Below are positions 1-8,999 of a DNA stretch of 64,000 bases, in pieces. Within the stretch, counting starts at the first letter, position 1. Each line of letters opens with the position of its first letter. Below the pieces are notes generated by a model. That model had not been told where the DNA came from and did no database searches. It worked only from the letters and a program-made list of their open reading frames with translations. The stretch comes from Pseudomonas cavernae. Lineage in GTDB: Bacteria > Pseudomonadota > Gammaproteobacteria > Pseudomonadales > Pseudomonadaceae. A program made the translations under genes and the position numbers. The stretch covers positions 1,860,001-1,924,000 of the forward strand of contig NZ_CP032419.1 of assembly GCF_003595175.1 (NCBI RefSeq), written 5' to 3'.

Positions 1-1
1 C

Positions 2-1105
2 GCCAACCAGCAGTCGAGGGCGGAGGAGTGGGCCCAGGGCTTCATCCTCAACTTCAAGTCCGGCTACACGCCGGGGGTGGTCGGCTTCGGCGTCGATGCC
101 ATCGGCCTGCTCGGCATCAAGCTCGACAGCAGCCCCGACCGCGTCAACACCGGCCTGCTGCCGGTCAAGGACGATGGCCGCGCCGCCGACGAATACAGCC
201 GCCTCGGCGCGACCTTCAAGGCCAAGCTGTCGAACACCGAACTCAAGGTCGGCGAACTGCAGCCGAACCTGCCGGTGCTGACCTTCAGCGACATCCGCCT
301 GCTGCCGCCGAGCTACCAGGGCGTCGCCGTCAGCTCCAGCGAGATCGCCGGGCTGACCCTGCAGGGCGGCCACCTGAACTCCACCAGCCTGCGCAACGAG
401 GCCGGCGACGAGAAGATGATCGCCATGCTCGGCCACCTGCCGCAGCGCCGGGCCGACAGCGACGCCTTCAACTACGCCGGCGGCGACTACGCCTTCAATG
501 AAAAGCGCACCAGCGCCAGCCTCTGGTACGGCCAGCTGGAGGACATCTACCACCAGGGCTTCCTCGGCCTCAAGCACAGCCAGCCGCTCGGCGACTGGGT
601 GCTCGGCGCCAACCTCGGCTACTTCGACGCCAAGGAAGATGGCGACCAGTTGCTGGGCAAGATCGACAACCAGGCGTTCTACTCGCTGCTGTCGGCCAAG
701 CGTGGCGGTCATACCTTCTACGTCGGCTACCAGGCGATCTACGGCGACAGCTCCTTCCCGCGCGTGTTCGCCAACATCAGCCCGTTGGGCAACGAGGTGC
801 CGACCTACGAGTTCGCCTTCGCCGACGAACGTTCCTGGCAGGCGCGCTACGACTACGACTTCAGCGCCATCGGCCTGCCTGGCCTGACCACCACCCTGCG
901 CTACATCACCGGTGACAACGTCGACACCGGCAAGGGCTTCGAGGGCAAGGACCGCGAGCGTGACCTCGACATCGGCTACGCGGTGCAGAGCGGCGCCTTG
1001 AAAGGGCTGGGGGTGCGCGTGCGCAACGTCACCGCGCGTTCCAACTACCGCAGTGACATCGACGAGAACCGCCTGATCTTCACCTACACCTGGGCGCTGT
1101 TCTGA
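2..1105 (+). CDS. OprD-family outer membrane porin, 5' end outside window
   Basis: This is the C-terminal 367 residues of an OprD-type substrate-specific porin. The open frame runs in from the window edge, so signal peptide and start are missing. It has the alternating aromatic/polar strands of an 18-stranded barrel, the family stretch [18 protein letters not shown] near the N-terminus, and a C-terminal strand ending in aromatic residues (TYTWALF). Family members import small carboxylates, amino acids or aromatic acids through the outer membrane. It lies 15 bp before the chemoreceptor-like gene, suggesting co-transcription. The substrate cannot be read from sequence. The nearby pca genes make an aromatic or dicarboxylic acid plausible, but that is inference. 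Confidence 0.93.
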   Translation, partial: ANQQSRAEEWAQGFILNFKSGYTPGVVGFGVDAIGLLGIKLDSSPDRVNTGLLPVKDDGRAADEYSRLGATFKAKLSNTELKVGELQPNLPVLTFSDIRLLPPSYQGVAVSSSEIAGLTLQGGHLNSTSLRNEAGDEKMIAMLGHLPQRRADSDAFNYAGGDYAFNEKRTSASLWYGQLEDIYHQGFLGLKHSQPLGDWVLGANLGYFDAKEDGDQLLGKIDNQAFYSLLSAKRGGHTFYVGYQAIYGDSSFPRVFANISPLGNEVPTYEFAFADERSWQARYDYDFSAIGLPGLTTTLRYITGDNVDTGKGFEGKDRERDLDIGYAVQSGALKGLGVRVRNVTARSNYRSDIDENRLIFTYTWALF

Positions 1106-1120
1106 ACAAGGAGAACGACC

Positions 1121-1990
1121 ATGACGCGAAGGCATTGGGCCGCCCTGCTGCAGGGCCTGGCCGGGCTGGGGGTGCTGAGCCTGGCCTGGCAGCAGGCGGG
1201 GCAGGGCGTGCTGCTCGCCGGGGTGCTGCTGGGCCTGCTGCTGGCCGGCCTGCTCTATCACCTCCAGCCGGTCAGAGTGCTGGAGGTGCCCGTCGAGGTG
1301 AGGGGCGAACCGCTCGAGGTGGCGCCGCCGGCGCCACCACCGGTGCTGCCAGAGCCACCGCGTGCGGAGCCGGACCGCCAGTTGCAGGCGACGCTGGGCG
1401 AGCTGGCCGAGGCGATCGGGCAAACCGAGCAAGACATGCGCTTCGCCGATCAGCTGGCGCGCACTGCGGGAGGCAAGGTCGCCGCCAGCGCAGAGAGCAT
1501 CCAGGCCTCGGCCGGCATCCTCGGCGACCTGGATAGCTCGATGGCGCACATCGCCCAGGCGTTCGACGAGCTGGGCGGCCAGTCGGTGCGCATCGGCGCG
1601 CTGGTCGGCAGCATCCAGGACATCGCCCGGCAGACCAACCTGCTGGCCCTCAACGCCGCCATCGAGGCGGCGCGGGCGGGTGAGCATGGGCGCGGCTTCG
1701 CGGTGGTCGCCGACGAAGTGCGCAACCTGTCCAAGCGCGCCGCCGATTCCAGCGCGCAGATCCGGCAGATCGCCGAGGGCCTGGAAAAGTCCGCGGAAGA
1801 GGCGCGCTTAGGCATCGACCAGCTCGGCGCGTCGACCCGCCTGGGCCTGGAGAAATCCGCGGTCGCCCTGCAGGCCATGGACGACATGCGCGGTGCGGCG
1901 GCGGCCCGCTTGGAAATCGTCGAGCGCATCATGCTGCGTCTGGGTAGTCAGCGGGAGTTGGCGCTGAGCGCCGGGCGACTGGCCGAATGA
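1121..1990 (+). CDS. Small methyl-accepting chemotaxis-like protein
   Basis: A 289-residue protein with two closely spaced hydrophobic helices (about residues 8-47), a Pro-rich linker (about 65-85) and a cytoplasmic MCP signalling domain. The hairpin tip is clear around residues 165-205: [21 protein letters not shown], then [14 protein letters not shown], the region that contacts CheA and CheW. There is essentially no periplasmic sensor domain and no obvious HAMP domain, and the protein is about half the usual MCP length. It may sense through the membrane or a partner. It follows the porin gene after 15 bp with a good ribosome site (aaggaga), so the two are probably one operon, perhaps coupling uptake and taxis. 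Confidence 0.88.
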   Translation: MTRRHWAALLQGLAGLGVLSLAWQQAGQGVLLAGVLLGLLLAGLLYHLQPVRVLEVPVEVRGEPLEVAPPAPPPVLPEPPRAEPDRQLQATLGELAEAIGQTEQDMRFADQLARTAGGKVAASAESIQASAGILGDLDSSMAHIAQAFDELGGQSVRIGALVGSIQDIARQTNLLALNAAIEAARAGEHGRGFAVVADEVRNLSKRAADSSAQIRQIAEGLEKSAEEARLGIDQLGASTRLGLEKSAVALQAMDDMRGAAAARLEIVERIMLRLGSQRELALSAGRLAE

Positions 1991-2005
1991 CTCCGCGCGC
2001 AGGCA

Positions 2006-2216
2006 GAGCCTGTTTACGATCTTGCGAGCTAGAGCCAGACAAGGCGCAACGACCAACGGGAGTAACAGCCGAGGAAGCGGAGTTTACGAGCTGTAAATGA
2101 GCATGACTCGCTTCACTCGCCCTACGGGCCGCGCTAAAGCGCGTTAGCAGCAAGCTGCTTTCCTAGGCTGTTTTTAACGCCGTATGGCCGACGCGCAGCA
2201 GATCGTGGACAGGCTC
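2006..2216. repeat. TNA-repeat element, copy R1 (about 211 bp)
   Basis: First long copy of a palindromic intergenic element. The left end reads GAGCCTGTTTACGATC and the right end is its near reverse complement, ending GACAGGCTC. The interior holds a GTAAA-containing block and a short inverted GC-rich segment shared with copies R3-R9. The right end abuts TTA at 2217-2219, which is the stop codon (complement) of the DUF2790 gene. The left flank is GCA, so the flanks do not match in this copy. No coding capacity. Confidence 0.85.
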
Positions 2217-2483
2217 TTACAGGGCGCCCCAACAATTACCCATCACCTGATAATCGAGGCGTCGGGTCTCGCCCTTGCTGTCGAGGTAGATCATGGTGGC
2301 GGGCACCACTTCGCAGCTGTCGGGTTGTGGCGTGATGGAGATGACCTTCTGGATATCCAGCGCCATTCCGTATTCGTACTGGGTGGCTGGGGGCTCAGTG
2401 TTCGGGGTGCTTGGCTCGTCGCTTGCGGCCATGGCCGTGGCGGCGAGCAAGGCCATGGACAGGCAGGCCAGTTTGCTGATCAT
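2217..2483 (-). CDS. DUF2790 secreted small protein
   Basis: An 88-residue protein with a typical signal peptide (MISKLACLSMALLAATAMAA, cleavage probably after AMA). The mature part matches the Pseudomonas DUF2790 family: YGMALDIQKVISITPQPDSC followed by VVPATMIYLDSKG and VMGNC. Two cysteines in the mature region could form a disulphide. Family members are small periplasmic or secreted proteins of unknown function, sometimes metal- or stress-induced. Its stop codon is exactly the trinucleotide abutting repeat copy R1, so the repeat inserted without altering the protein. Confidence 0.85.
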   Translation of the reverse strand: MISKLACLSMALLAATAMAASDEPSTPNTEPPATQYEYGMALDIQKVISITPQPDSCEVVPATMIYLDSKGETRRLDYQVMGNCWGAL

Positions 2484-2621
2484 TTTTTCGATCCTCTCGG
2501 CTAATTCCTGAGGTGAAAGTCTATTCCTCGGTAATCGGCAATAAAGAGGCGCTCGGGTGATTCACCGTTACATGCGGCGTAACAGTGCTGGCCGGACGTT
2601 CAGGCGCCTGTCGCGTCCATA

Positions 2622-2651
2622 GAGCCTATTCACGTTCTCGCGATCAGGCTC
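2622..2651. repeat. Minimal copy R2 of the TNA-repeat element (30 bp)
   Basis: A 30 bp sequence, GAGCCTATTCACG joined directly to TTCTCGCGATCAGGCTC. It resembles the two ends of the long element with the whole interior deleted, and is followed by TTA. It lies 43 bp upstream of the LysR start, in a 211 bp gap that shows no other gene. Confidence 0.55.
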
Positions 2652-2694
2652 TTACCCTGGCCGGAAAACCTCCTCCCTCCAGTAAAGGCCACCT

Positions 2695-3627
2695 ATGGAT
2701 CTGCTGCATGGCATGCGTGTCTTCGTCCGGGTCATCGAGGCCGGCAGCTTCACCGCCGCCGCGCAACTGCTCGAGCTGTCCACCGCTCAGGTGTCACGGC
2801 TGGTCTCTGATCTGGAAGCGCACCTGCAGGCGCGTCTGCTGCAGCGCACCACCCGGCGGCTGATGCTCACCGAGTCCGGCGAGCGTTTTCTGCTGCGCTG
2901 CCGGCAGATCCTCGGCGAAGTGGAAGAGGCCAGAGTGGAAGCCCGCGGCGCGCATCTGCAGCCCAGCGGCCGGCTGCGGGTGCACAGCATGAACGGCCTG
3001 GGCATCCTCATCACGCCTTTGATCGCCCGCTACAACGCGCTGTATCCGGACGTGGCCTTCGAGCTGACCCTGTCGCAGCACAACCCCGACCCGCTGGAGG
3101 AGGGCCATGACGTGGTGATCTCCATCGGCGAGGCGCTGCCCGATTCGCAGCTGGTCGCCCAGTCGATCGGCGCGTTGTACAGCGTGGTCTGCGCCTCGCC
3201 CGACTACCTCCAGCGGCATGGCGTGCCGGCGCGGCCGGCGGAGCTACAGGCGCACCGCTGCCTGCACCTGGTCGAACCCCTGGACAAGGAGGAGTGGCTG
3301 TTCCGCGACGATCAGGACGAGCATCTGGTGCTGCCGAGCAAGGCGTTCCACACCAACGTCGCCGAGTCGATGGCCAAGGCCTCGCAGGCGGGCATGGGCG
3401 TCAGTCTGTTGCCGTTCTACACCGCGACCGAGCCGTTGCGGGACGGCAAGCTGTTGCGCCTGCTAGCGGACTATCGGCTGCGCGAGCGGCACATCTATGC
3501 GCTGTATCCGTCGCGGCGCTTTCTCGATGCCAAGGTGCGCACCTGGGTGGATTTCCTCAAGCGTGAGTTGCCCAGGGTATTCGCCAAGCACGAGCGGGTG
3601 CTGAGCGATCCCCGCCACTGGGCCTGA
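2695..3627 (+). CDS. LysR-family transcriptional regulator
   Basis: A 310-residue LysR-type regulator. The N-terminal winged helix-turn-helix (about residues 1-60; FVRVIEAGSFTAAAQLLELS, then SRLVSDLEAHLQARLLQRTT) is followed by a periplasmic-binding-protein-like effector domain (about 90-300). It resembles the CrgA/DmlR-type subgroup that often controls single oxidoreductase genes or autoregulates. No divergent target gene lies next to it: upstream is 200 bp of gap with a repeat fragment, downstream repeat R3 starts directly after the stop. The effector is unknown. Confidence 0.92.
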   Translation: MDLLHGMRVFVRVIEAGSFTAAAQLLELSTAQVSRLVSDLEAHLQARLLQRTTRRLMLTESGERFLLRCRQILGEVEEARVEARGAHLQPSGRLRVHSMNGLGILITPLIARYNALYPDVAFELTLSQHNPDPLEEGHDVVISIGEALPDSQLVAQSIGALYSVVCASPDYLQRHGVPARPAELQAHRCLHLVEPLDKEEWLFRDDQDEHLVLPSKAFHTNVAESMAKASQAGMGVSLLPFYTATEPLRDGKLLRLLADYRLRERHIYALYPSRRFLDAKVRTWVDFLKRELPRVFAKHERVLSDPRHWA

Positions 3628-3794
3628 GAGCCTGTTTACGATCTGCTGCGCGTCGGCCATACGGCGTTAAAAATGCCCTCGGGTGCTCATTTACAGCCCG
3701 TAAACTCCGCGCCCTCGGCCATTTTGACCAGCCGGAGGCTGTTACTAACGTAGCGCCTTGTCTGGCTCTAGCTCGCGAGATCGTAAACAGGCTC
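3628..3794. repeat. TNA-repeat element, copy R3 (167 bp)
   Basis: Runs GAGCCTGTTTACGATCTGC ... GCGAGATCGTAAACAGGCTC and is flanked by TGA on both sides (3625-3627 and 3795-3797). The left TGA is the stop codon of the LysR gene. Ends are inverted repeats of about 17 bp; the interior has no ORF. Confidence 0.88.
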
Positions 3795-3811
3795 TGAGCC
3801 GCCGGCCGCGC

Positions 3812-5716
3812 TCAGCGCCCGGCCAGCACCTGGGTCGCGCCCTGGACCTTCTGGGTGTACCACAGCACCCGGCTGACGCCGCGGGTGATCGCCACGTAGG
3901 CCAGGCGCAGGCTCTCGTCTTGCATCGCCTGGTCGTAGCTGTTGCGGAAGAATCCCGAATGGGCATAGAGCGCATTGCGCAGCGGGTGTGGTTCGGGCGG
4001 CGCGCAGTCGTCGAGGATGATCGCCACCTCGGCCTGCAGGCCCTTGGCGCGGTGGATGGTGTAGGTCTTGACCGGCAGCTTGCGCTCGAGCCCGGCCTGG
4101 ATCGCCTGCAGCGCGGCGTTGCGCCGGCTCAAGACCAGCACGGCGGTGCGCTCGCTGCTGCCGCGTGCCGCGACCTGCGCGCATTGCACCTCGATTTCCT
4201 TGAGCAGTTCCGGCAGGCGCGCCTTGAGATCGAAGCGCGGTACCAGCTTCACGCCGTGGTCGCCCGGTTGCGTGGCCTTGTGCGCCTGGCTGGCCTTGGC
4301 CTGCTTGAACGCCACGCCGGCCAGCACCCTTTCGCCGTCGCGAATCACCGGCTCGATGGAGCGGTAATTGGTCGCCAGCATCAGCACCGCGCTCTTGTTC
4401 TTGCCTTTGCTCGGGAAGTGCCGGTCGAAGTCCATGAACAGCTCCGGCGAGCTGCCGCGCCAGCCGTAGATGGACTGCCAGTCGTCGCCGATGGCCATCA
4501 GGCTAACCGCCTCGCCCTGGCGCGCCAGGCGCCGATGCACGGCCTGCAGCCACTGGACGATTTGCGGCGAGATGTCCTGGAACTCGTCGATCAGCAGGTG
4601 CGCGAACGGCGCCAGGGCCTCGGGCGCAATCGCGGCCGTAGCGTCGCCAAGCCGCTCGCCGAGTTGGCGGAAGGCCGCGTTGAAGGTCATCAGGCCCTGC
4701 TCGCGCAACAGCGCCTCGAAGTGCCTCCAGAACTGCACCAGGGCCTCGGCGAACAGGCGCTCACGGGGCGAGCAGGCCAGCGCCTGGGGCTGCAGCTGGT
4801 CGATGCGGATGCCGATGCTTTCCATGAAGCCGGCCTGGACGTGGAAGGCCTCGAACAGTGGCAGTGCGCTGAACTCGCCCGCCAGCTTGAAGGCATCCAG
4901 CGGCGCCTTGGGGATGCGCTTGGCCTCGGCGGCCAGCGGCGGCAGGCCCAGCAGGCTGTGGACCCGCTCGCGGAACTCCGCCTCGGCGGCGTAGCAGCGC
5001 TGGTAGGCCTGTTGCAGCAGGCGCTGCTGGGCCGGGCGCAGGCGGCTGGCGAGCAGGGGATTGTCCGGCTCCTCGCCGCCGTCCAGCTGCTCGAACCAGC
5101 GCGGGTTGTCCAGCACCGCGCGGGCCAGGGTGGCCATGGCCGAGTGGAAGGTGCGCACGCACTGGCGCGCCAGGTCGGCATCGAAGGGGTAGTCCCAGAA
5201 CGCCAGGACCTTGAGCAATTGCTCGCGCAACTGGGCGCAGGAGGCGTTGGTGAAGGAGATCACCGTCAGCTGCTGCGGGGCGATGCCCAGGTGGCAGAGC
5301 ATGAACACCACGCGCAGCACCAGGGTGGTCGACTTGCCCGAGCCGGCCCCGGCGAAGATGCGGGTGAGCGGCTGGCCACCGAGGATCATCGCCCACTGCT
5401 CGTCGGACGGCGCACCGATCAGGCCGGCGGCCACCGCCTTGCCGACCCGTGCGCGCATGGCCGCGACCTGCGCGGCGTCGATCTGCAGCGCGGCGCCGTA
5501 GATGCCGTCTGCGCCGGTCTGGCGCGGCCGGGGCGGGCCGTTCGCGGCTTTCTTCGCACCGGCCTTGCCAGCGCCGGCCTTCTTCGCCCGTGCCTTGGCT
5601 TTGCTCGGCGGTCCGGCGGCGCTGCGTTCGGCCCGCAGGTAGGCGGTGGTACGCGGGAAGTAACGCGCCAGCGCTCCGGACAGGAGGGCCTTGTAGCGCC
5701 GGACGGCAGACAGCAT
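3812..5716 (-). CDS. UvrD/Rep-type superfamily 1 DNA helicase
   Basis: A 634-residue SF1A helicase. Visible motifs: Walker A GAGSGKST (residues 123-130), motif II DEFQDIS, motif III GDDWQSIYGWRG, motif IV NYRS, motif V YTIHRAKGLQAEVAIILDD and motif VI LRLAYVAITRGVSRVLW. The first 75 residues are an Ala/Lys-rich, low-complexity basic tail unlike core UvrD, so the true start could be slightly downstream. Family members unwind duplex DNA 3'-5' using ATP in repair or replication restart. This shorter, divergent form is not UvrD or Rep themselves. It stands alone, convergent with the LysR gene and divergent from pcaI. Confidence 0.9.
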   Translation of the reverse strand: MLSAVRRYKALLSGALARYFPRTTAYLRAERSAAGPPSKAKARAKKAGAGKAGAKKAANGPPRPRQTGADGIYGAALQIDAAQVAAMRARVGKAVAAGLIGAPSDEQWAMILGGQPLTRIFAGAGSGKSTTLVLRVVFMLCHLGIAPQQLTVISFTNASCAQLREQLLKVLAFWDYPFDADLARQCVRTFHSAMATLARAVLDNPRWFEQLDGGEEPDNPLLASRLRPAQQRLLQQAYQRCYAAEAEFRERVHSLLGLPPLAAEAKRIPKAPLDAFKLAGEFSALPLFEAFHVQAGFMESIGIRIDQLQPQALACSPRERLFAEALVQFWRHFEALLREQGLMTFNAAFRQLGERLGDATAAIAPEALAPFAHLLIDEFQDISPQIVQWLQAVHRRLARQGEAVSLMAIGDDWQSIYGWRGSSPELFMDFDRHFPSKGKNKSAVLMLATNYRSIEPVIRDGERVLAGVAFKQAKASQAHKATQPGDHGVKLVPRFDLKARLPELLKEIEVQCAQVAARGSSERTAVLVLSRRNAALQAIQAGLERKLPVKTYTIHRAKGLQAEVAIILDDCAPPEPHPLRNALYAHSGFFRNSYDQAMQDESLRLAYVAITRGVSRVLWYTQKVQGATQVLAGR

Positions 5717-5821
5717 GCAGTGGTTCCAACGGAAAGCTATGTAGATGAATCATAAGCGCTTTCGGCATGGGCATGGGGCCATCGCCCGGCAGCGGAGCTC
5801 GCGCGAGGGGTTGGTGATTTT

Positions 5822-5855
5822 GTTCGATAAACGCACAGATAGTCGATTATCGGAT
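5822..5855. promoter_or_regulatory. PcaR-like operator boxes before pcaI
   Basis: GTTCGATAAACGCAC (5822-5836) differs at one position from the box GTTCGATAATCGCAC that I recall as the published PcaR site in P. putida. A second related block, AGTCGATTATCGGAT, follows at 5841-5855. They lie 79-112 bp upstream of pcaI, in the 217 bp gap between divergent genes. Binding by a PcaR-type IclR regulator is inferred. Confidence 0.65.
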
Positions 5856-5933
5856 TGTTTGCGCGGGGCGTGCTGATTAAGGTTTGTCCAACGGCGCTGC
5901 CATTGCGCCTCGGACAACAAGACGAGAACTCCC

Positions 5934-6800
5934 ATGGCTGAACTCCTGACCCTGCGCGAAGCCGTCGAGCGCTTCGTGAATGACGGCGACACAGTCGCCC
6001 TCGAAGGCTTCACCCACCTGATTCCCACTGCCGCGTCCCACGAATTGATCCGCCAGGGCAAGAAAGACCTGTGCCTGGTGCGCATGACCCCCGACCTGGT
6101 CTATGACCTGCTGATCGGCGCCGGCTGTGCCAAGAAGCTGATCTTCTCCTGGGGCGGCAACCCCGGCGTCGGTTCGCTGCATCGCCTGCGCGACGCGGTC
6201 GAGAAGGACTGGCCGCACGCCCTTGAGATCGAAGAGCACAGCCACGCCGACCTGGCCAACTCCTACGTCGCCGGCGCCTCCGGCCTGCCGTTCGCGGTGC
6301 TGCGCGCCTACGCCGGCTCCGACCTGCCGAAGGTCAACCCGCTGCTGAAGACCGTGACCTGCCCGTTCACCGGCGAAGTGCTGGCCGCGGTGCCCTCGGT
6401 GCGCCCGGACGTCACCGTGATCCACGCGCAGAAGGCCGACCGCAAGGGCAACGTGTTGCTCTGGGGCATCCTCGGCGTGCAGAAGGAGGCGGCCCTGGCG
6501 GCCAAGCGCTGCATCGTCACCGTGGAGGAGATAGTCGATGACCTGAATGCGCCGATGAACGCCTGCGTGCTGCCGACCTGGGCGCTGACCGCCGTCTGCC
6601 ACGTCCCCGGCGGCGCGCACCCGTCCTACGCCCACGGCTACTACGAGCGCGACAACCGCTTCTACCAGGCCTGGGACCCGATCGCCCGCGACCGCGACAC
6701 CTTCACCGCGTGGATCGACGAGTACATCCGCGGCACCGAGGATTTCGCCGCCTTTCAAGAAAAGATCGGGCAAGCCAAGATCGCGGAGGCCAACCAATGA
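5934..6800 (+). CDS. pcaI: 3-oxoadipate CoA-transferase, subunit A
   Basis: A 288-residue CoA-transferase family I alpha subunit. With PcaJ it moves CoA from succinyl-CoA to 3-oxoadipate, the penultimate step of the beta-ketoadipate pathway in the cytoplasm. The glycine-rich N-terminal region (GDTVALEGFTHLIP) and FSWGGNPGVGSLHRLRD are typical. The length fits the longer CatI/PA0226-like type rather than the 231-residue P. putida PcaI. The gene overlaps pcaJ by 4 bp (ATGA), and PcaR-like boxes lie upstream. Assignment to the protocatechuate branch rests on the neighbouring pcaF, pcaB, pcaD and pcaC. Confidence 0.93.
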   Translation: MAELLTLREAVERFVNDGDTVALEGFTHLIPTAASHELIRQGKKDLCLVRMTPDLVYDLLIGAGCAKKLIFSWGGNPGVGSLHRLRDAVEKDWPHALEIEEHSHADLANSYVAGASGLPFAVLRAYAGSDLPKVNPLLKTVTCPFTGEVLAAVPSVRPDVTVIHAQKADRKGNVLLWGILGVQKEAALAAKRCIVTVEEIVDDLNAPMNACVLPTWALTAVCHVPGGAHPSYAHGYYERDNRFYQAWDPIARDRDTFTAWIDEYIRGTEDFAAFQEKIGQAKIAEANQ

Positions 6801-7579
6801 GCGCTTACACCACCAATGAAATGATGACCGTGGCCGCCGCCCGCCGCCTGAAGAATGGCGCGGTCTGCTTCGTCGGCATCGGTCTGCCGTCCAAGGCCGC
6901 CAACCTGGCACGCCTGACCTCGTCGCCGGACGTGGTGCTGATCTACGAATCGGGCCCGATCGGCGCCAAGCCGAGCGTGCTGCCGCTGTCCATCGGCGAT
7001 GGCGAACTGGCCGAAACCGCCGACACCGTGGTGCCGACCGGCGAAATCTTCCGCTACTGGCTGCAGGGCGGGCGCATCGACGTTGGTTTCCTCGGCGCCG
7101 CGCAGGTCGACAAGTATGGCAACATCAACACCACCGTGATCGGCGACTACAACAAGCCGAAAGTGCGCCTGCCCGGCGCCGGCGGCGCCCCGGAGATCGC
7201 CGGTAGCGCCAAGCAGGTGCTGATCATCCTCAAGCAGTCGCACCGCACCTTCGTCGACAAGCTGGCCTTCATCACCTCGGTCGGCTTTGGGGAGGGCGGC
7301 GACCACCGCCAGCAGCTCGGCCTGCCGGGCGCCGGTCCGGTCGGCATCATCACCGACCTGTGCATCATGGAGCCGGAAGCCGGCACCCACGAATTCATCG
7401 TCACCGCGCTGCACCCGGGCGTGACCCGCGAGCAGGTGATCGAGAACACCGGCTGGGCGATACGTTTCGCCGAGCAAGTGGCGGTCACCGAAGCGCCGAA
7501 CGAGACTGAGCTGACTGCGCTGCGCGCCCTGGAAGCACGTACTGCGGCCGCCCACGGCCAGCAAGGGGGTGAGGAATGA
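6797..7579 (+). CDS. pcaJ: 3-oxoadipate CoA-transferase, subunit B
   Basis: A 260-residue beta subunit of the family I CoA-transferase; partner of PcaI. The likely catalytic glutamate is Glu51 in LIYESGPIG. The ATG at 6797 overlaps the pcaI stop and is preceded by gcggaggccaacca; the open frame extends 29 codons further upstream into pcaI, but that extension is out-of-frame pcaI sequence. The end overlaps pcaF by 4 bp, so pcaI-J-F are translationally coupled. Confidence 0.94.
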   Translation: MSAYTTNEMMTVAAARRLKNGAVCFVGIGLPSKAANLARLTSSPDVVLIYESGPIGAKPSVLPLSIGDGELAETADTVVPTGEIFRYWLQGGRIDVGFLGAAQVDKYGNINTTVIGDYNKPKVRLPGAGGAPEIAGSAKQVLIILKQSHRTFVDKLAFITSVGFGEGGDHRQQLGLPGAGPVGIITDLCIMEPEAGTHEFIVTALHPGVTREQVIENTGWAIRFAEQVAVTEAPNETELTALRALEARTAAAHGQQGGEE

Positions 7580-8781
7580 GCCGCGAGGTCTTTATCTGCG
7601 ATGCGGTGCGCACGCCGATCGGTCGCCTCAACGGCGGCCTGGCCCCGGTGCGTGCCGACGACCTGGCGGCGATTCCGCTGCGCGCGTTGCTCGAGCGCAA
7701 CCCGCAGGTCGACTGGAACGCGGTCGACGAAGTGTTCATGGGTTGCGCCAACCAGTCCGGTGAGGACAACCGCAACGTCGCGCGCATGGCGCTGCTGCTC
7801 GCCGGGCTGCCGGCCAGCGTGCCGGGCGTGACGCTGAATCGGCTCTGCGCTTCCGGCATGGAGGCGGTCGGCGCCGCCTTCCGCGCCATCACCAGCGGCG
7901 AGATGGAACTGGCCATCGCCGCCGGAGTGGAGTCGATGACCCGCGCGCCCTACGTGATGGGCAAGGCCGACAGCGCCTTCGGCCGCGCGCAGAAACTCGA
8001 AGACACCACCCTGGGCTGGCGCTTCATCAACCCGGCGATGAAGGAGCAGTACGGCGTCGACAGCATGCCGGTGACCGGCGACAACGTCGCCGAGGACTAC
8101 GGCGTCAGCCGCGCCGACCAGGACGCCTTCGCCCTGCGCAGCCAGCAGCGTGCCGCCGCCGCCCAGGAGTCCGGTTACTTCGCCGAGGAAATCGTGCCGG
8201 TGCTGATCAAGACCAAGAAGGGCGAGACGCTGGTCGACACCGACGAGCACCCGCGCGCCGACACCACGGCCGAGGGCCTGGCCAGGCTCAAGCCGGTCAA
8301 CGGCGAAGGCAAGACGGTCACCGCCGGCAACGCCTCGGGCCTCAACGACGGTGCCTCGGCGATGATCCTGGCGTCCGCCGAAGCGGTGCGCAAATACGGC
8401 CTCAAGCCGCGCGCCAAGGTGCTCGGCATGGCCAGCGGCGGCGTGCTGCCGCGGGTGATGGGCATCGGCCCGGTGCCGGCGGTGCGCAAGCTGCTGGCGC
8501 GGCTGAACCTGGCCATCGACGCCTTCGATGTGATCGAGTTGAACGAAGCCTTCGCCGCCCAGGGCCTGGCGGTGACCCGCGAGCTGGGCCTGGCGGACGA
8601 CAGCGCCAAGGTCAACCCGAACGGCGGCGCCATCGCCCTCGGCCATCCGCTGGGCATGAGCGGCAATCGCCTGGTGCTGACCGCCGTGCACCAGCTGGAG
8701 AAGAGCGGTGGCCGCTACGGCCTGGCGACCATGTGCGTGGGCGTCGGCCAAGGTTTGGCATTGGCCATCGAGCGGGTCTAA
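7576..8781 (+). CDS. pcaF: 3-oxoadipyl-CoA thiolase
   Basis: A 401-residue thiolase that cleaves 3-oxoadipyl-CoA to succinyl-CoA and acetyl-CoA, the last step of the pathway. The three family signatures are present: acylated Cys91 in [18 protein letters not shown] near residue 356, and Cys387 in MCVGVGQG close to the C-terminus. It overlaps pcaJ by 4 bp. After pcaF comes a 218 bp palindrome-filled gap before pcaB, where many pseudomonads carry a pcaT or pcaK transporter gene. Confidence 0.95.
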   Translation: MSREVFICDAVRTPIGRLNGGLAPVRADDLAAIPLRALLERNPQVDWNAVDEVFMGCANQSGEDNRNVARMALLLAGLPASVPGVTLNRLCASGMEAVGAAFRAITSGEMELAIAAGVESMTRAPYVMGKADSAFGRAQKLEDTTLGWRFINPAMKEQYGVDSMPVTGDNVAEDYGVSRADQDAFALRSQQRAAAAQESGYFAEEIVPVLIKTKKGETLVDTDEHPRADTTAEGLARLKPVNGEGKTVTAGNASGLNDGASAMILASAEAVRKYGLKPRAKVLGMASGGVLPRVMGIGPVPAVRKLLARLNLAIDAFDVIELNEAFAAQGLAVTRELGLADDSAKVNPNGGAIALGHPLGMSGNRLVLTAVHQLEKSGGRYGLATMCVGVGQGLALAIERV

Positions 8782-8802
8782 CCGACGCCTACGACGCTCC
8801 CT

Positions 8803-8936
8803 CGTAGGGTGGAAAACCGCGAAGCGTTTTCCACCGGATCGTAGGATGGGTTGAGCGCAGCGATACCCATCAATCCTTGGTGGGTTACGCCGCTTCGCGG
8901 CTAACCCACCCTACGGGACGTTCCGGGCTACGGTTC
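8803..8936. repeat. Compound palindromic repeats between pcaF and pcaB
   Basis: Three adjoining imperfect palindromes of the type GTAGGNTGG-arm-loop-arm-CC: a GGAAAACC/GGTTTTCC-like one (8803-8832), GTAGGATGGGTTGAGCGCAG with its ATACCCATC arm (8841-8871), and GGTGGGTTACGCCGC with GCGGCTAACCCACCCTACGG (8879-8919). The same families recur through the window. They fill most of the 218 bp gap and could fold as RNA hairpins in the pca transcript. Confidence 0.8.
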
Positions 8937-8999
8937 CTTGCTCGCCGGGCCAACGCGCCATACTGTCCCAACAACAGCCATCCGCTTTTGGAGCCCTGC

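Noticed and set aside
2184-2504. Frames starting MADAQQIV or MTDAQQIV at several places
   Set aside because: These N-termini come from the end of the TNA-repeat element read as protein; no ribosome site or conserved continuation.
3758-5755. 665-codon plus-strand frame antisense to the helicase
   Set aside because: It is the complement of a gene with complete helicase motifs, rich in Gln/His/Arg/Ala, and has no family feature. Similar antisense frames at 12009-13715, 41749-43587 and 59905-61125 were rejected for the same reason.
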